A DNA stretch of 64,000 bases from DATEPR01 sp963780635 (GTDB lineage: Bacteria; Actinomycetota; Actinomycetes; Mycobacteriales; Pseudonocardiaceae): positions 186,001 through 250,000 of the forward strand of contig CAWACW010000014.1 in NCBI GenBank assembly GCA_963780635.1, written 5' to 3'. A program made the translations under genes and the position numbers. How positions within the stretch are numbered: the first letter of the stretch is position 1; every line of letters starts with the position of its first letter. The notes beneath the pieces were generated by a model. The model made no database searches, had not been told where the DNA came from, and saw nothing but the letters and a program-made list of their open reading frames with translations. Positions 51,639 through 59,985 of this stretch are shown here, piece after piece.

Positions 51639-53846
51639 TTACTTGTTGCTGAACACCGCCACTGTCGATCCGCCCCTACTGGACTGCACGAACACCGTGC
51701 TGCCGGTCGGAGGCACGGCACTGCCCCGGATCCGCACGTCGAACGTGCCATCGAGCGGGTCGGCCTGAGCCGAACCGATCAACGCGCCGCCGGCATTCGT
51801 ACCCAGGAACACGCTGACGACGTTGTTGTCCAGCAGCGTCGTGTTGCCGTCGATCCGCCACTGCGCCTGGTCGGCCCGGTACTCGGCCCGGGTGACCGTC
51901 AGCGAGTCCAGCTGGGCCGTGATGCTGACCTGGTCGGACGCGGTGCCGCCAGGACCGTTCACGGTCACCTTGAACACGAGTGGCGCCGCGGTCGTCGGCA
52001 TCGTGAACGACGCCCGCGCGGTGTTCGGATTGGTCAGGTCCGCGTGCGTGCCGGAGACCTGGGTCCAGGCGAACGTGGCGGCACCGGTGGATCCTCCCGC
52101 GTCCAGCAACACCGTGTTGCCCACCAGGACACCCGTCTGATCGGGACCGGCGTCGGCCACCGGCGCGGTGACCGGCTCGACCGTGACCAGGATGTCGTCG
52201 GTCGACGACCCGCCCGTACCGCTCGCGACGAGCTGGAAGCCCAGCGTCGCCGCCCCGGTCGGCGCGCTGAACGTCGCGACCGCCTTGTTCGCGTTGGTCA
52301 GCGTGACCGCGGGGCCCGAGGTCTGGGTCCAGGCGAACGTGGTGGCGTTGATCGACGCACTGCCGTCCAGGGTGACCTGCTGACCCTGCTGCACGGACTG
52401 GTCGGCACCGGCGTCCGCGGTGATCGGGTCGGAGGCGAATGCCGTGCCGATGTCGCGCACCCGCGAGGACGAGCTGCCGCCGGCCGCTGACGTCACCGTG
52501 ATCGTCTCCGGTGGCGCCGCGACTCCGGTGAACGTCGTGGTGCCCACGCTCACGTTGCCGGTCAACGCCGGTTCGGTGACAGTCGTGCCGGTGTCGGGTA
52601 TGGCAGGCGACAGCGTCTCGGTGCCCGGTTTGAGTGCCCCGAATCCGGGGGCCGTCAGTGTGGGCGGTATCGCCTGGTCACTCGATGCCGCCGTGACGGT
52701 CAGCGTCTGCGCGTCGCTGTCGTAGGTGGCGTCGGTGATGGTCACCAGGTCGGTGACCTTCGGATGCGCCACCGCCGCCGGTTTGTCCGTCAGGTTCTCC
52801 ACCATGACGGACGCCGGTGGTGTCCCGCCGTTGAACGGCAGTCGGGCGACGTAGCTGCCGTCAGCCGCACCGCGCAGCGTGGTGATGGTGCCGCCGGGCA
52901 GCTGTGCCTTGATCGACTTGCCCGGATCGCTGCCGGCCTGCACGTCGACGAACCCGCTGTCGTCGCTGGACCGGCTGTAGGTCGGGTGACCAGGGTCCAC
53001 ACCGGAATTGGTGTCGATCCTGCCGACCACGGTGAACAGGTTCTGGGTGATCGTGTTGATGCCGGGACCACCGATGTCCGGACCGTCGATCCGGAAGAAG
53101 TTCGTACCGAACGGGCTGCCGGTCACGGCGTGGGCTGTCGCCGGGTCACCGACGTACATGTGCCCGTCCGGGCCGGCGATCGGGCCGGTGTCCCACTGCA
53201 GGAACGTGCCGACGCGCCCACCGAGCACGCCGTCGAACGTGTTGGCCGCGACGCCGATGTCCTCGGTGAAGTTGATCGTCCGGTCGCCGGCGACCGCCAC
53301 GTCGAACTCGTCGACGCCGTACGGGGTGGTGACGGAGTAGTGCCCGGCGTCCGGCGTGTCGATCCGCAGCCGCAACCGGTTCAGCCCAGCGCGCTGTCCC
53401 GGTGCGACCTCGCCGCCGAAGTCCGCTTCCACTGACCCGTCATACGTCGCCTTCCCGCCACCGGGCAGGTTGATGACCGCTTGGGAGAGGAAGTAGAACG
53501 ATTCGTCGGGGAAGTTGTCCGGGAAGGAAACCGGCGCACTGGGATCCGGCAGCGGACTTTCCGCGCCGCCACACAGTGCTGAACCGTCGAAGCAGTGCGA
53601 GAGCCGTAGGCCGTTGCTGTCCTGGAAGTAAGTCGGATAACCGGTGACCGGGTCCAACGGACCGGCTTTGGTCAGGAATGCGGTCTGTGTGCTCGTCTCG
53701 TCCGCCTGACCGACTGTCGGGAGGAATCCGATGACGACCGCGACAGCGCCGAGAACGGCGAGCGATCTGGTGGAAAGACGTGTCCAGTTACCGCGTCTGG
53801 AGAGTCTTCGCTGTGTCCTTTGCGGACTTTTTAGTGACAGTTTCAT
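51639..53846 (-). CDS. large secreted protein with two PKD/REJ-like domains
   Basis: 735 residues from ATG 53846. A long basic signal peptide (KSPQRTQRRLSRRGNW then LAVLGAVAVVIGFLPTVGQA). The N-terminal ~330 residues form a domain I do not recognise (NFFRIDGPDIGGPG, VVGRIDTNSGV). Residues ~450-680 hold two Ig-like/PKD units, each with the FAWTQ(T/V)SG core and an ADAG(A/P)DQ start. It is likely surface-associated or released. Confidence 0.8.
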   Translation of the reverse strand: MKLSLKSPQRTQRRLSRRGNWTRLSTRSLAVLGAVAVVIGFLPTVGQADETSTQTAFLTKAGPLDPVTGYPTYFQDSNGLRLSHCFDGSALCGGAESPLPDPSAPVSFPDNFPDESFYFLSQAVINLPGGGKATYDGSVEADFGGEVAPGQRAGLNRLRLRIDTPDAGHYSVTTPYGVDEFDVAVAGDRTINFTEDIGVAANTFDGVLGGRVGTFLQWDTGPIAGPDGHMYVGDPATAHAVTGSPFGTNFFRIDGPDIGGPGINTITQNLFTVVGRIDTNSGVDPGHPTYSRSSDDSGFVDVQAGSDPGKSIKAQLPGGTITTLRGAADGSYVARLPFNGGTPPASVMVENLTDKPAAVAHPKVTDLVTITDATYDSDAQTLTVTAASSDQAIPPTLTAPGFGALKPGTETLSPAIPDTGTTVTEPALTGNVSVGTTTFTGVAAPPETITVTSAAGGSSSSRVRDIGTAFASDPITADAGADQSVQQGQQVTLDGSASINATTFAWTQTSGPAVTLTNANKAVATFSAPTGAATLGFQLVASGTGGSSTDDILVTVEPVTAPVADAGPDQTGVLVGNTVLLDAGGSTGAATFAWTQVSGTHADLTNPNTARASFTMPTTAAPLVFKVTVNGPGGTASDQVSITAQLDSLTVTRAEYRADQAQWRIDGNTTLLDNNVVSVFLGTNAGGALIGSAQADPLDGTFDVRIRGSAVPPTGSTVFVQSSRGGSTVAVFSNK

Positions 53847-54172
53847 TGATGTATGTCCGTTCGACGAATGGGCCTGGTGAGCCAGACCAGGGTGAACGGC
53901 AGGAGAATAAGAGATTAACCCTGGGGAAACCTTGGATTTTTCTCGGACGCTGTTCCGATCGGAGAATTGACCCGACAATCGGCGCAGTCAGGCGGACTCC
54001 AATAGCACCAGAAGATCCGGCCAGTTCGCCTGCGGGACTTGCCCATTAGGGCAGCAAATAGTGCATCTACACCATTGCGATGTCGGCTCGGCGCGACCAC
54101 CCGAGTGAGGCCCACGTCACACCACAGCCGATATGTCGAGTTACCCGCAAAGGTCTGGGCACGCCGTAGCGC
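53847..54172. promoter_or_regulatory. 326-bp AT-richer spacer
   Basis: Noticeably less GC-rich than its neighbours, containing GATTAACC, GGATTTTTC and GAGAATTGACC stretches. It must contain the promoter of the secreted-protein gene on the minus strand. No frame looks like a real gene. Confidence 0.4.
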
Positions 54173-54661
54173 TTACCGGTGCTGCCGCACGACCACGACC
54201 GGGCACGGTGCCTTGTCGATGACGCCCTGCGATGTGGTGCCGAGGAACAGTTCGGCCAGCTTGCTGTGCGAGTGACCGCCGATGACCACGGCGCGCGCGG
54301 CGCGCTCCACCGCCAGCCGGACCAGCGTCTCGGCAGGCGACATCGAGTCGGCGACGGCGAGACCCGTGGCCTTCATACCCGCGTTGGTCGCCAGCGCAGC
54401 GCCCACCTCGGCCAGTCGCTGGGCGGCGTCGTGCGACTCCTGGTCGGCCTCGTACGCCGTACCCAGGTCGAGGTCCACCACCGGGTTGTCCAGGGGCTCC
54501 GCCCGTAGCTCCGCCACCTCGAACGCCTTGCCCGCCTCCCAGACCACCACGACGAGCACCTCCTGGCCGGCCAGCAGTGGTCCGGTTTCGGCGATGGCGT
54601 GCTGCGCGGCGGTGCTGCCGTCGAACCCGATGAGCACCGGACCTGGGCGTGCGGTCGTCAC
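54173..54661 (-). CDS. universal stress protein (single UspA domain)
   Basis: 162 residues from GTG 54661. N-terminal VLIGFDGS and the nucleotide-binding end IGGHSHSKLAELFLGTTSQGVI, then CPVVVVR. This is the ATP-binding Usp type, typically linked to stress or dormancy. Confidence 0.9.
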   Translation of the reverse strand: MTTARPGPVLIGFDGSTAAQHAIAETGPLLAGQEVLVVVVWEAGKAFEVAELRAEPLDNPVVDLDLGTAYEADQESHDAAQRLAEVGAALATNAGMKATGLAVADSMSPAETLVRLAVERAARAVVIGGHSHSKLAELFLGTTSQGVIDKAPCPVVVVRQHR

Positions 54662-54843
54662 GACAGTGCCTGCTCACGTCCGGCGCTGCACACCATGGTC
54701 AGCCCTTCGCTCGCGCTGCCCGCTGGAGTCGCGACAGCGTTGTGGCCACCTCGGCGAGGTACGCGACGAACGTAACGCCTGATCGGTCCCGGCGCGCGTT
54801 GTCCGTCGGCTTCGCCCGCCTTCCGCCGCGCGCGGGAAGCCCG

Positions 54844-55262
54844 TCAGTTCGCCGTGCCGACGAGGCCGCGTTTGATGTCCGCCAGCGCCGCCGCCGGGTA
54901 GCAGCTCCCGGCACGCACTACGCCCGCGATGTCGTGCAGGTTGGCGACCGACGCGGTGGGGTCGGCGTTGAGCAGCACGAGGTCGGCAGGCCTGCCGACC
55001 TCGACGGTCCCACCGTCCCTGTCGAGGAACCGGGCTGCGTTGAGGATCGTCGACTGCAGGATGCGCAGCGGCGAGACGCCTGCCTTCGCCTGAGGTCGAA
55101 CTCGCGGTGCGGCGCCGAGCCACGGACCACCCACGCCGCGCCGACCGCATCGGTGCCCGCCGGCATCGGCACGCCCTCGTCGACGAAGATCGTGACGAGC
55201 CGCTGCTGCAACCGATAAACGGCTGCGAGAACTGCCCTGCGCGCGTAGGCGAATAAGGGTCG
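54844..55262 (-). pseudogene. amidohydrolase (imidazolonepropionase-like) remnant
   Basis: The C-terminal frame reads GVSPLRILQSTILNAARFL and VGRPADLVLLNADPTASVANL, a clear amidohydrolase end. The preceding part VTIFVDEGVPMPAGTDAVG is in another frame; the shift is near 55090. Nothing upstream resembles the missing N-terminal two thirds with the metal HxH motif. A decayed gene of about one third of normal length. Confidence 0.75.
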
Positions 55263-55386
55263 GGTGGTGGTCTTTCCGTCACCTGGTCGGGCCAACGCTC
55301 CCTCACCCACGGCCACGCCACCACGTTTGGGCCAGCGCACCGGGTGGCACCTGCGGTCCAGCAACACAGCAGGGGGCTGAGGGAAC

Positions 55387-56298
55387 ATGGACGCGGTGGA
55401 CGTGGTGAAGGCGCTGGGTTCCGCCGCGCCGTGGCTGATCACAGCGATTGTCCTTTTCTTGGCAATGATCCTCGCGACCGCATTCCGTCAGGGACGGTCG
55501 ATCCAGATCTGGCCGCCGCAGATCGGCGCCCGGCCGGAACGATCCATTGCCGCGCCGGAGCCGGCTCCCCAGACCACGCCAGGTGTCGACCGAGAATACG
55601 GAGTCGACCGAGCAAGGGACTTCTACGGTGAGATCGCGCGCAACTACGACCTCCGCAATTCCGGCAACCTGGTGTCGACGCATTTGGCCACCGTCGCGGA
55701 GTTGCAGTCGATCCGGCGGGGACTGTCCGGTATGCGAGTACTCGACCTCGGCGGTGGCACCGGAAAGCTGATCGCGGTGCACTTCTTCAACGACGTCGAC
55801 GTGTCGTGGACCTACGTGGACTTCTGTCCCGAGATGGCGGCCGAGCTGAGGCGAAACCTGGCAGGCCATCCGTTGAGCCGGCACATGAAGATCATCGTCG
55901 ATGACATCGACAGCGCGCTCGCGGAACTGCCCTCCGCGTCCTACGACGTCATCATGCTCTCACTGGTGCTCTCGTCCATGCCTGCGCTGCCGAACTTCGA
56001 CGCCATCGCCCGGGTGCTCGCGCCTGGCGGTTCGCTGATCGTCACCGACATCAGTCCCAGCTACACCTTCGCCAAGCCCCTCTACCGAGTCCCGATCGGC
56101 AGCGACCAGGTCGCCCTGCGCACCAGATCGATCGATCCGTACGAGGTCATCCGCCGGGCCAAGATCGTCGGCCTCGGCGTCACCAACAACCTGCCACTCG
56201 GCGACGGGAACACCTACTACTCGTTCCTCACCACGTTCACCCCGGTCCACCAGAAGATCCACGACGGGCCGATCGTCGTCCCCACTGCCGCCGGGTAG
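55387..56298 (+). CDS. membrane-anchored class I SAM methyltransferase
   Basis: 303 residues. Residues ~13-33 (APWLITAIVLFLAMILATAF) are one membrane helix, followed by a Pro-rich linker and a Rossmann methyltransferase with motif I VLDLGGGTGKL near residue 121, an acidic VDFCPEM and post-motif VLAPGGSLIVTDI. The fused anchor suggests a lipid or membrane-associated substrate. No close family assigned. Confidence 0.78.
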   Translation: MDAVDVVKALGSAAPWLITAIVLFLAMILATAFRQGRSIQIWPPQIGARPERSIAAPEPAPQTTPGVDREYGVDRARDFYGEIARNYDLRNSGNLVSTHLATVAELQSIRRGLSGMRVLDLGGGTGKLIAVHFFNDVDVSWTYVDFCPEMAAELRRNLAGHPLSRHMKIIVDDIDSALAELPSASYDVIMLSLVLSSMPALPNFDAIARVLAPGGSLIVTDISPSYTFAKPLYRVPIGSDQVALRTRSIDPYEVIRRAKIVGLGVTNNLPLGDGNTYYSFLTTFTPVHQKIHDGPIVVPTAAG

Positions 56299-56331
56299 CG
56301 TTGGCGCCATGACGTGAGAACGGGCCGGGGT

Positions 56332-56362
56332 GGGGCCCTGGACATGTCCAGTCCAGGGCCCC
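56332..56362. terminator. 12-bp perfect hairpin between the methyltransferase gene and the tRNA-like RNAs
   Basis: GGGGCCCTGGAC, loop ATGTCCA, exact reverse complement, with partly paired GGGCC/GGCCC arms outside. It can end transcription of the methyltransferase (plus) and of the tRNA-like RNAs (minus), whose outer stem ends 20 bp away. Confidence 0.8.
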
Positions 56363-56382
56363 GGTGGCCCGCCCAATTGCGC

Positions 56383-56519
56383 ACACCAGCACGTTCAAGA
56401 GGATGGATCAGTATCAGGTCGCCGCGCTCTTCCGTTGAGCTACGGCCGCAAGTGGAGCGGCCAGCGGGATTTGAACCCGCATCTCGACGAGTCTCGTCCG
56501 TCCTCGGGCGATCTGGTGT
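56383..56519 (-). ncRNA. tRNA-like RNA 2, circularly permuted order (3' half then 5' half)
   Basis: Reading the minus strand: outer stem ACACCAG (56519-56513), GAGGACGGA (56505-56497), anticodon-stem 3' strand CGTCG (56489-56485), T arm GCGGGTTCAAATCCCGC, acceptor 3' strand TGGCCGC-T-CCA, linker CTT, acceptor 5' strand GCGGCCG (from 56449), TA, D arm GCTCAACGGAAGAGC, anticodon-stem 5' strand CGGCG (56424-56420), then TCCATCCTC (56407-56399) and CTGGTGT (56389-56383). Acceptor, D, T and anticodon stems all pair, the acceptor with one G-U. The outer flanks pair with each other. The U73 discriminator is tRNA-Gly-like. No U33, so a decoding role is doubtful. Confidence 0.75.
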
Positions 56520-56532
56520 TCGGCGGAAATAC

Positions 56533-56671
56533 TGAAGCTGGAGCGAGAGTCTGAGATTGAAGCCGGCTGCCTCTGCCAGTTGGGCTATCCCGGCACGATG
56601 GTGCCGGGAGAGGGACTCGAACCCCCACTTCGGACCGGTTGGTTCAGGCTGACGTTTCAGTTTCAGCTTCA
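56533..56671 (-). ncRNA. tRNA-like RNA 1, circularly permuted order (3' half then 5' half)
   Basis: Reading the minus strand: outer stem TGAAGCTG (56671-56664), anticodon-stem 3' strand CCGGT (56638-56634), T arm GGGGGTTCGAGTCCCTC, acceptor 3' strand TCCCGGC-A-CCA (to 56599), linker TCGT, acceptor 5' strand GCCGGGA (from 56594), TA, D arm GCCCAACTGGCAGAGGC, anticodon-stem 5' strand GCCGG (56567-56563), CTTCAA, and outer stem CAGCTTCA (56540-56533). The acceptor pairs over 7-9 bp with CCAT in the loop. It could be a permuted tRNA precursor or a Y-RNA-like (YrlA) tRNA mimic. Confidence 0.78.
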
Positions 56672-56711
56672 CGCCCCGTCGCCGGGGCGCACCCCCGCGC
56701 TCCCGCGGGGG
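56672..56711 (-). terminator. two GC hairpins between the 243-aa gene and the tRNA-like RNAs
   Basis: CGCCCCG-TCGC-CGGGGCG (56672-56689) and CCCCCGCG-CTCC-CGCGGGGG (56692-56711). The first abuts the outer stem of tRNA-like RNA 1 exactly. They may terminate the protein gene, or act as processing/stability elements if gene and RNAs share a transcript. Confidence 0.55.
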
Positions 56712-56722
56712 AGTCTGTGCCG

Positions 56723-57454
56723 CTACCCGAACAGGTAGCCGAAAACCGCGTCACCGAGGTGCTGGTCGGTGATCTCCACGGCATTGGCCTCCTCGCGGGC
56801 GAACTTGACCGAGTCCTGCAACTTCTCCACCCGGTCCAGCAGTTCGTTGACCCGCCGAGCAGGCAACGCGCCGGAGAACTTCACCGTGGTCCAGTAACCC
56901 ACCGCGATGTCCTCGTAGTACACCTCGACCTGCGCCGGGTGCTTCTCGGTGGCCTCGGCCTTGACGTGGTTGCGCGGGACCTTCTTGGTACGGATGGTCC
57001 GGACCTGCTCGGTGCGCCAGTAGTCGGCGGACTCCTCGAAGTTCCAGTCCTCTGCGGTGTCCAGCAGCGGCAGCTTCTTGACGAAGGTGTGCAGATCGGT
57101 GAGCTGCTTCTCCAGGAAGAGCAGGTACGACACCGGAACGTCACTGAGCAGGGTCCGGCCGTCGACCACGACATCGGCCTTCGCCCCGCAGTTGGCCCAG
57201 TCCTTGGTCGCGGTGACGTCGAACAGCCGGGTCAGCACGGCGGCCGTCTTGCGCAGGACGTCCTCCGTCTTGACCTGCACGCGCGTGGACTCCGACGGCA
57301 ACTGCTCGCCGTCCTCGTCCTTCGGCTGGTACGTCCGGGAAATACCGGCCAGCAGCGCCGGCTTCTGCAGCACGTGATGTGCGTCGGTCAGTTCGCGGAG
57401 CGAGCCGCTCTTGACGCTCTTCTCCACCGCGATGATCTGATTCAGCTTCGTCAT
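56723..57454 (-). CDS. conserved actinobacterial protein of unknown function, next to tRNA-like RNAs
   Basis: 243 residues from ATG 57454, starting MTKLNQIIAVEKSVKS. It is highly charged and soluble, with GISRTYQPKDEDGEQLP, VTATKDWANCGAKADVV, a basic RTIRTKKVPRNHVK stretch and a conserved-looking end GDAVFGYLFG. I recognise it as a strongly conserved actinobacterial type without assigned function. Its stop is about 50 bp before two tandem tRNA-like RNAs on the same strand, so an RNA-related role is a reasonable inference. Confidence 0.7.
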   Translation of the reverse strand: MTKLNQIIAVEKSVKSGSLRELTDAHHVLQKPALLAGISRTYQPKDEDGEQLPSESTRVQVKTEDVLRKTAAVLTRLFDVTATKDWANCGAKADVVVDGRTLLSDVPVSYLLFLEKQLTDLHTFVKKLPLLDTAEDWNFEESADYWRTEQVRTIRTKKVPRNHVKAEATEKHPAQVEVYYEDIAVGYWTTVKFSGALPARRVNELLDRVEKLQDSVKFAREEANAVEITDQHLGDAVFGYLFG

Positions 57455-57525
57455 GATGTGCCCCGTTGATCTGAGGCACTCCATCGACCCGCCGAGCGCG
57501 AACGCACGCGGTTTTCGATCACCGT

Positions 57526-58059
57526 TCAGTAGCTCGGCGGGGTCACCGAGAGGATGAACTCGGCAGGCTCGGTGTGCGGGTTGACATAGCGGTGCGGCAG
57601 GCGCGAGTCGAACTGGCTGCTGTCGCCGACACCGAGCGGGTACTCGTTGCCCGCCACCTCGACGACCAGCCGGCCAACCGTCACCAGCACGCACTCCTCG
57701 CTGGGATGCGACCACGGTTCCGTGGCGGACGCGCCGCCCGGCGACAGCACGCCGTGTAGCACCTCCAGCCTGCCCCGGCCCGCGGAGATGCGGGAGTACG
57801 CGATGCCGCCCGGCGACTGGACCGTCATCCGGCGGTCATGGCGGACAATGGCGACGTCCTCGTCGTCGTCCTCCTCGAACAGGCTGAACAACGGGATGTC
57901 CAGGGCACGCGCGATCTTGCGGACGGTCGCGAGGCTGGGGTCGGCCAGTTCCCGCTCGACCTGGCTGATCAGGCCGGTGGACACCTCGGCCCGCCGGGCC
58001 AGCTCGGTGACCGTCATACCGCGCGCGGTCCGCAGCGCCCGGATTCTGGAGCCAACCAC
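57526..58059 (-). CDS. XRE-cupin transcriptional regulator
   Basis: 177 residues from GTG 58059 behind GAGGA. Residues ~1-60 form an XRE helix-turn-helix (MTVTELARRAEVSTGLISQVER); residues ~100-175 are a cupin barrel (SHPSEECVLVTVGRLVVEV, RLPHRYVNPHTEPAEF). Such proteins sense small molecules and control nearby catabolic genes; the symporter and the divergent amidohydrolase operon are candidate targets. Its start is four bases from the symporter stop. Confidence 0.88.
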   Translation of the reverse strand: MVGSRIRALRTARGMTVTELARRAEVSTGLISQVERELADPSLATVRKIARALDIPLFSLFEEDDDEDVAIVRHDRRMTVQSPGGIAYSRISAGRGRLEVLHGVLSPGGASATEPWSHPSEECVLVTVGRLVVEVAGNEYPLGVGDSSQFDSRLPHRYVNPHTEPAEFILSVTPPSY

Positions 58060-58063
58060 CTGG

Positions 58064-59581
58064 TCATCCTCGCACGTGACCGCTCGACCCGGACGCAACC
58101 TCGGTGACCGGCAGTTCGCGGGCAGGCATGCCGACGGCGACCGCTTCCCGATCGGGTGGCCGGGTCGCCAGACTCACCAGCACGGTCACCACGACGTTGA
58201 GGATCAGCGCGGGCAGCCCGGCCACCGTGCCCGCCGGGAACACCGACAGCAGGGCCGTGGTCAACGGCGACACCACGATGGCCAGCGCACCCACGATCAC
58301 CCCGCACAGCACGCCGGCCGACGTGACGCGCCGCCACAGCAGGGACAGGAACAGCGCGGGCGCGAGCTGGCTGATCGCGTTGTAGACGTTCACCAGGATG
58401 TTGACCAACGCGTCGTTCTGCGTCGCCGTGATGCCCACCGCGATCGCCGTGATCACCACGACGGCCACGCGGCTCACCCGCAGCTGCTCCCGGTCGCCCA
58501 CCGTGCCGCGCAGCAGCGGGTAGACGTTGCGGGTGAACAGGCTGCTGCACGTCAGCAGCAGCACCGCGGTCGGCACCAGCGCGACCAGGATGGCGGCACC
58601 CGCGAGCAGGCCGACCAGCCAGGCCGGGAAGTCGTCCCGCACGAACACCAACAGCGAGCCGTTCGCCCGCGACCCGGTCAGGCCGGGCACGGCGAGCAGC
58701 GCGGCGAGCGCGATCACCACGATCAGCACGTAGAACAGCGAGTACAGCGGCTGCACGATCTGGTTGCGCCGGATCGTGGTCACGTCCTTGGCGCTGAAGG
58801 ACACCTGGAACGAGTGCGGCAGCACGTAGGCGCCCAGCGGGGTGAGCAACAGGAAGCTCATCCACCACCAGCTGTTGCTCGCCGTGCCGCCGGTGATGCC
58901 GGGCAGCGTGGCCGCGGCGGGGTGCTTCCTGCCGACCGCGTCGAAGATGCCGCCCCAACCGTCCACATGGGCCGCCCGGGACGCGCCGATCGCGATGACG
59001 AGCAGCACGACGATGAGCAGCAGGTCCTTGACGACCGCGCCGAAGGCGGCACTGCGCATCCCGCCGGTGAGGACGAAGGCGATCACGGCCACCCCCGCGA
59101 TCACCACATACCAGGTGGCGCCGATGCTCGTGCCGAACAGCGTCTGCAGGATCAGCGACAGTCCGGTCAGCTGGACCTCGGAGTAGAGCAGCAGGCCCAC
59201 GATGCCGAACAGGCCGAGCACCGCGCCCAGCCACGGAGCGTCGAACCGGCGGGTGAAGTAGTCCCCTTCGGTCATCAGGTCGTGACGTTTGCCCGCGCGC
59301 CAGATCTTCGGCACCACCCAGTAACCGACCGCCGTGGTGAGGACGACCGTGCCGAGAACGTAGTAGCCGGGCGCCCCGTCCGCGTACACCGTCTGCGATG
59401 CGCCCAGCAACGCGAACGTGGTGAACGTTTCGCCGGCCAGCACGAACCAGAACAGAAAACCACCGAAGCGGCGGCCACCGACCGTCCATTCCGCCACGTC
59501 GACCCGGCGGCCTCTGGCGGCGAGCACGGAACCGGCCACAATGGACCCGACGGCGATGACAAGTGCGATGAGGTATGCCAT
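58064..59581 (-). CDS. sodium:solute symporter (SSS family)
   Basis: 505 residues with about 13 membrane helices. SSS features: AEWTVGGRRFGGFLFWFVLAGE (cut here to its core), LTGGMRSAAFGAVVKD, and LTCSSLFTRNVYP. Takes up an organic solute with Na+. ATG 59581 follows GGAGG. It is co-directional with and nine bases after the DUF3311 gene, a common symporter partner. Confidence 0.92.
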   Translation of the reverse strand: MAYLIALVIAVGSIVAGSVLAARGRRVDVAEWTVGGRRFGGFLFWFVLAGETFTTFALLGASQTVYADGAPGYYVLGTVVLTTAVGYWVVPKIWRAGKRHDLMTEGDYFTRRFDAPWLGAVLGLFGIVGLLLYSEVQLTGLSLILQTLFGTSIGATWYVVIAGVAVIAFVLTGGMRSAAFGAVVKDLLLIVVLLVIAIGASRAAHVDGWGGIFDAVGRKHPAAATLPGITGGTASNSWWWMSFLLLTPLGAYVLPHSFQVSFSAKDVTTIRRNQIVQPLYSLFYVLIVVIALAALLAVPGLTGSRANGSLLVFVRDDFPAWLVGLLAGAAILVALVPTAVLLLTCSSLFTRNVYPLLRGTVGDREQLRVSRVAVVVITAIAVGITATQNDALVNILVNVYNAISQLAPALFLSLLWRRVTSAGVLCGVIVGALAIVVSPLTTALLSVFPAGTVAGLPALILNVVVTVLVSLATRPPDREAVAVGMPARELPVTEVASGSSGHVRG

Positions 59582-59589
59582 CGGTCCTC

Positions 59590-59844
59590 CTACGCCTCGT
59601 CCAGTTCGCCACGGTGGCGGTCGATGAGGTAAACCGTGGCGATCGCGGCGCTGCCGACCAACACCCCGGCCACCATCCACACCAACAGGAACGGCACGTG
59701 CCCGAACGCGTAGGGCACCGTGCCTGCCCATGGGATGACAGCGATGCACCAGACGAAGGGCACCACCAGCAACAACCGGTGCCAGCGACGGCCAGTCGGC
59801 CGATCGGGCACCGCCGCGGACGATGTGGTCGAGGTTGCAGCCAT
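59590..59844 (-). CDS. DUF3311 small membrane protein
   Basis: 84 residues from ATG 59844. Two membrane helices (LLLVVPFVWCIAVIPW and FLLVWMVAGVLVGSAAIATVY). DUF3311 proteins typically accompany SSS symporters as a small subunit, as here. Confidence 0.85.
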   Translation of the reverse strand: MAATSTTSSAAVPDRPTGRRWHRLLLVVPFVWCIAVIPWAGTVPYAFGHVPFLLVWMVAGVLVGSAAIATVYLIDRHRGELDEA

Positions 59845-59927
59845 TCCTGGCCTCCACTGCTCGGGCTCCGGCGTGGTGGCCAAGAGTGCACGGGACGTTC
59901 CGGACATGTCAATACGGTTGAACGATG

Positions 59928-59956
59928 TTGACCCAGGTTGAAACCGAACCTATTCT
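59928..59956 (+). promoter_or_regulatory. sigma-70-type promoter for the amidohydrolase operon
   Basis: TTGACC, 17-bp spacer, TATTCT; the ATG follows 30 bp later. GGTTGAA occurs twice nearby (59916 and 59936), overlapping the promoter and possibly serving as a regulator site for the divergent XRE-cupin protein. Confidence 0.6.
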
Positions 59957-59985
59957 CGGTGCCGAGCCTGTGCGACGGAGGTTGG

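Noticed and set aside
53915..54115. 66-residue minus-strand frame upstream of the secreted protein
   Set aside because: No ribosome site, no motif, and codon use unlike neighbouring genes; this is better read as a promoter region.
56413..56640. One or two ordinary tRNA genes in direct order
   Set aside because: Joining the 5' half of one RNA to the following 3' half gives acceptor strands GCCGGGA and TGGCCGC that do not pair and a length of about 145 nt. Pairing works only within each permuted unit.
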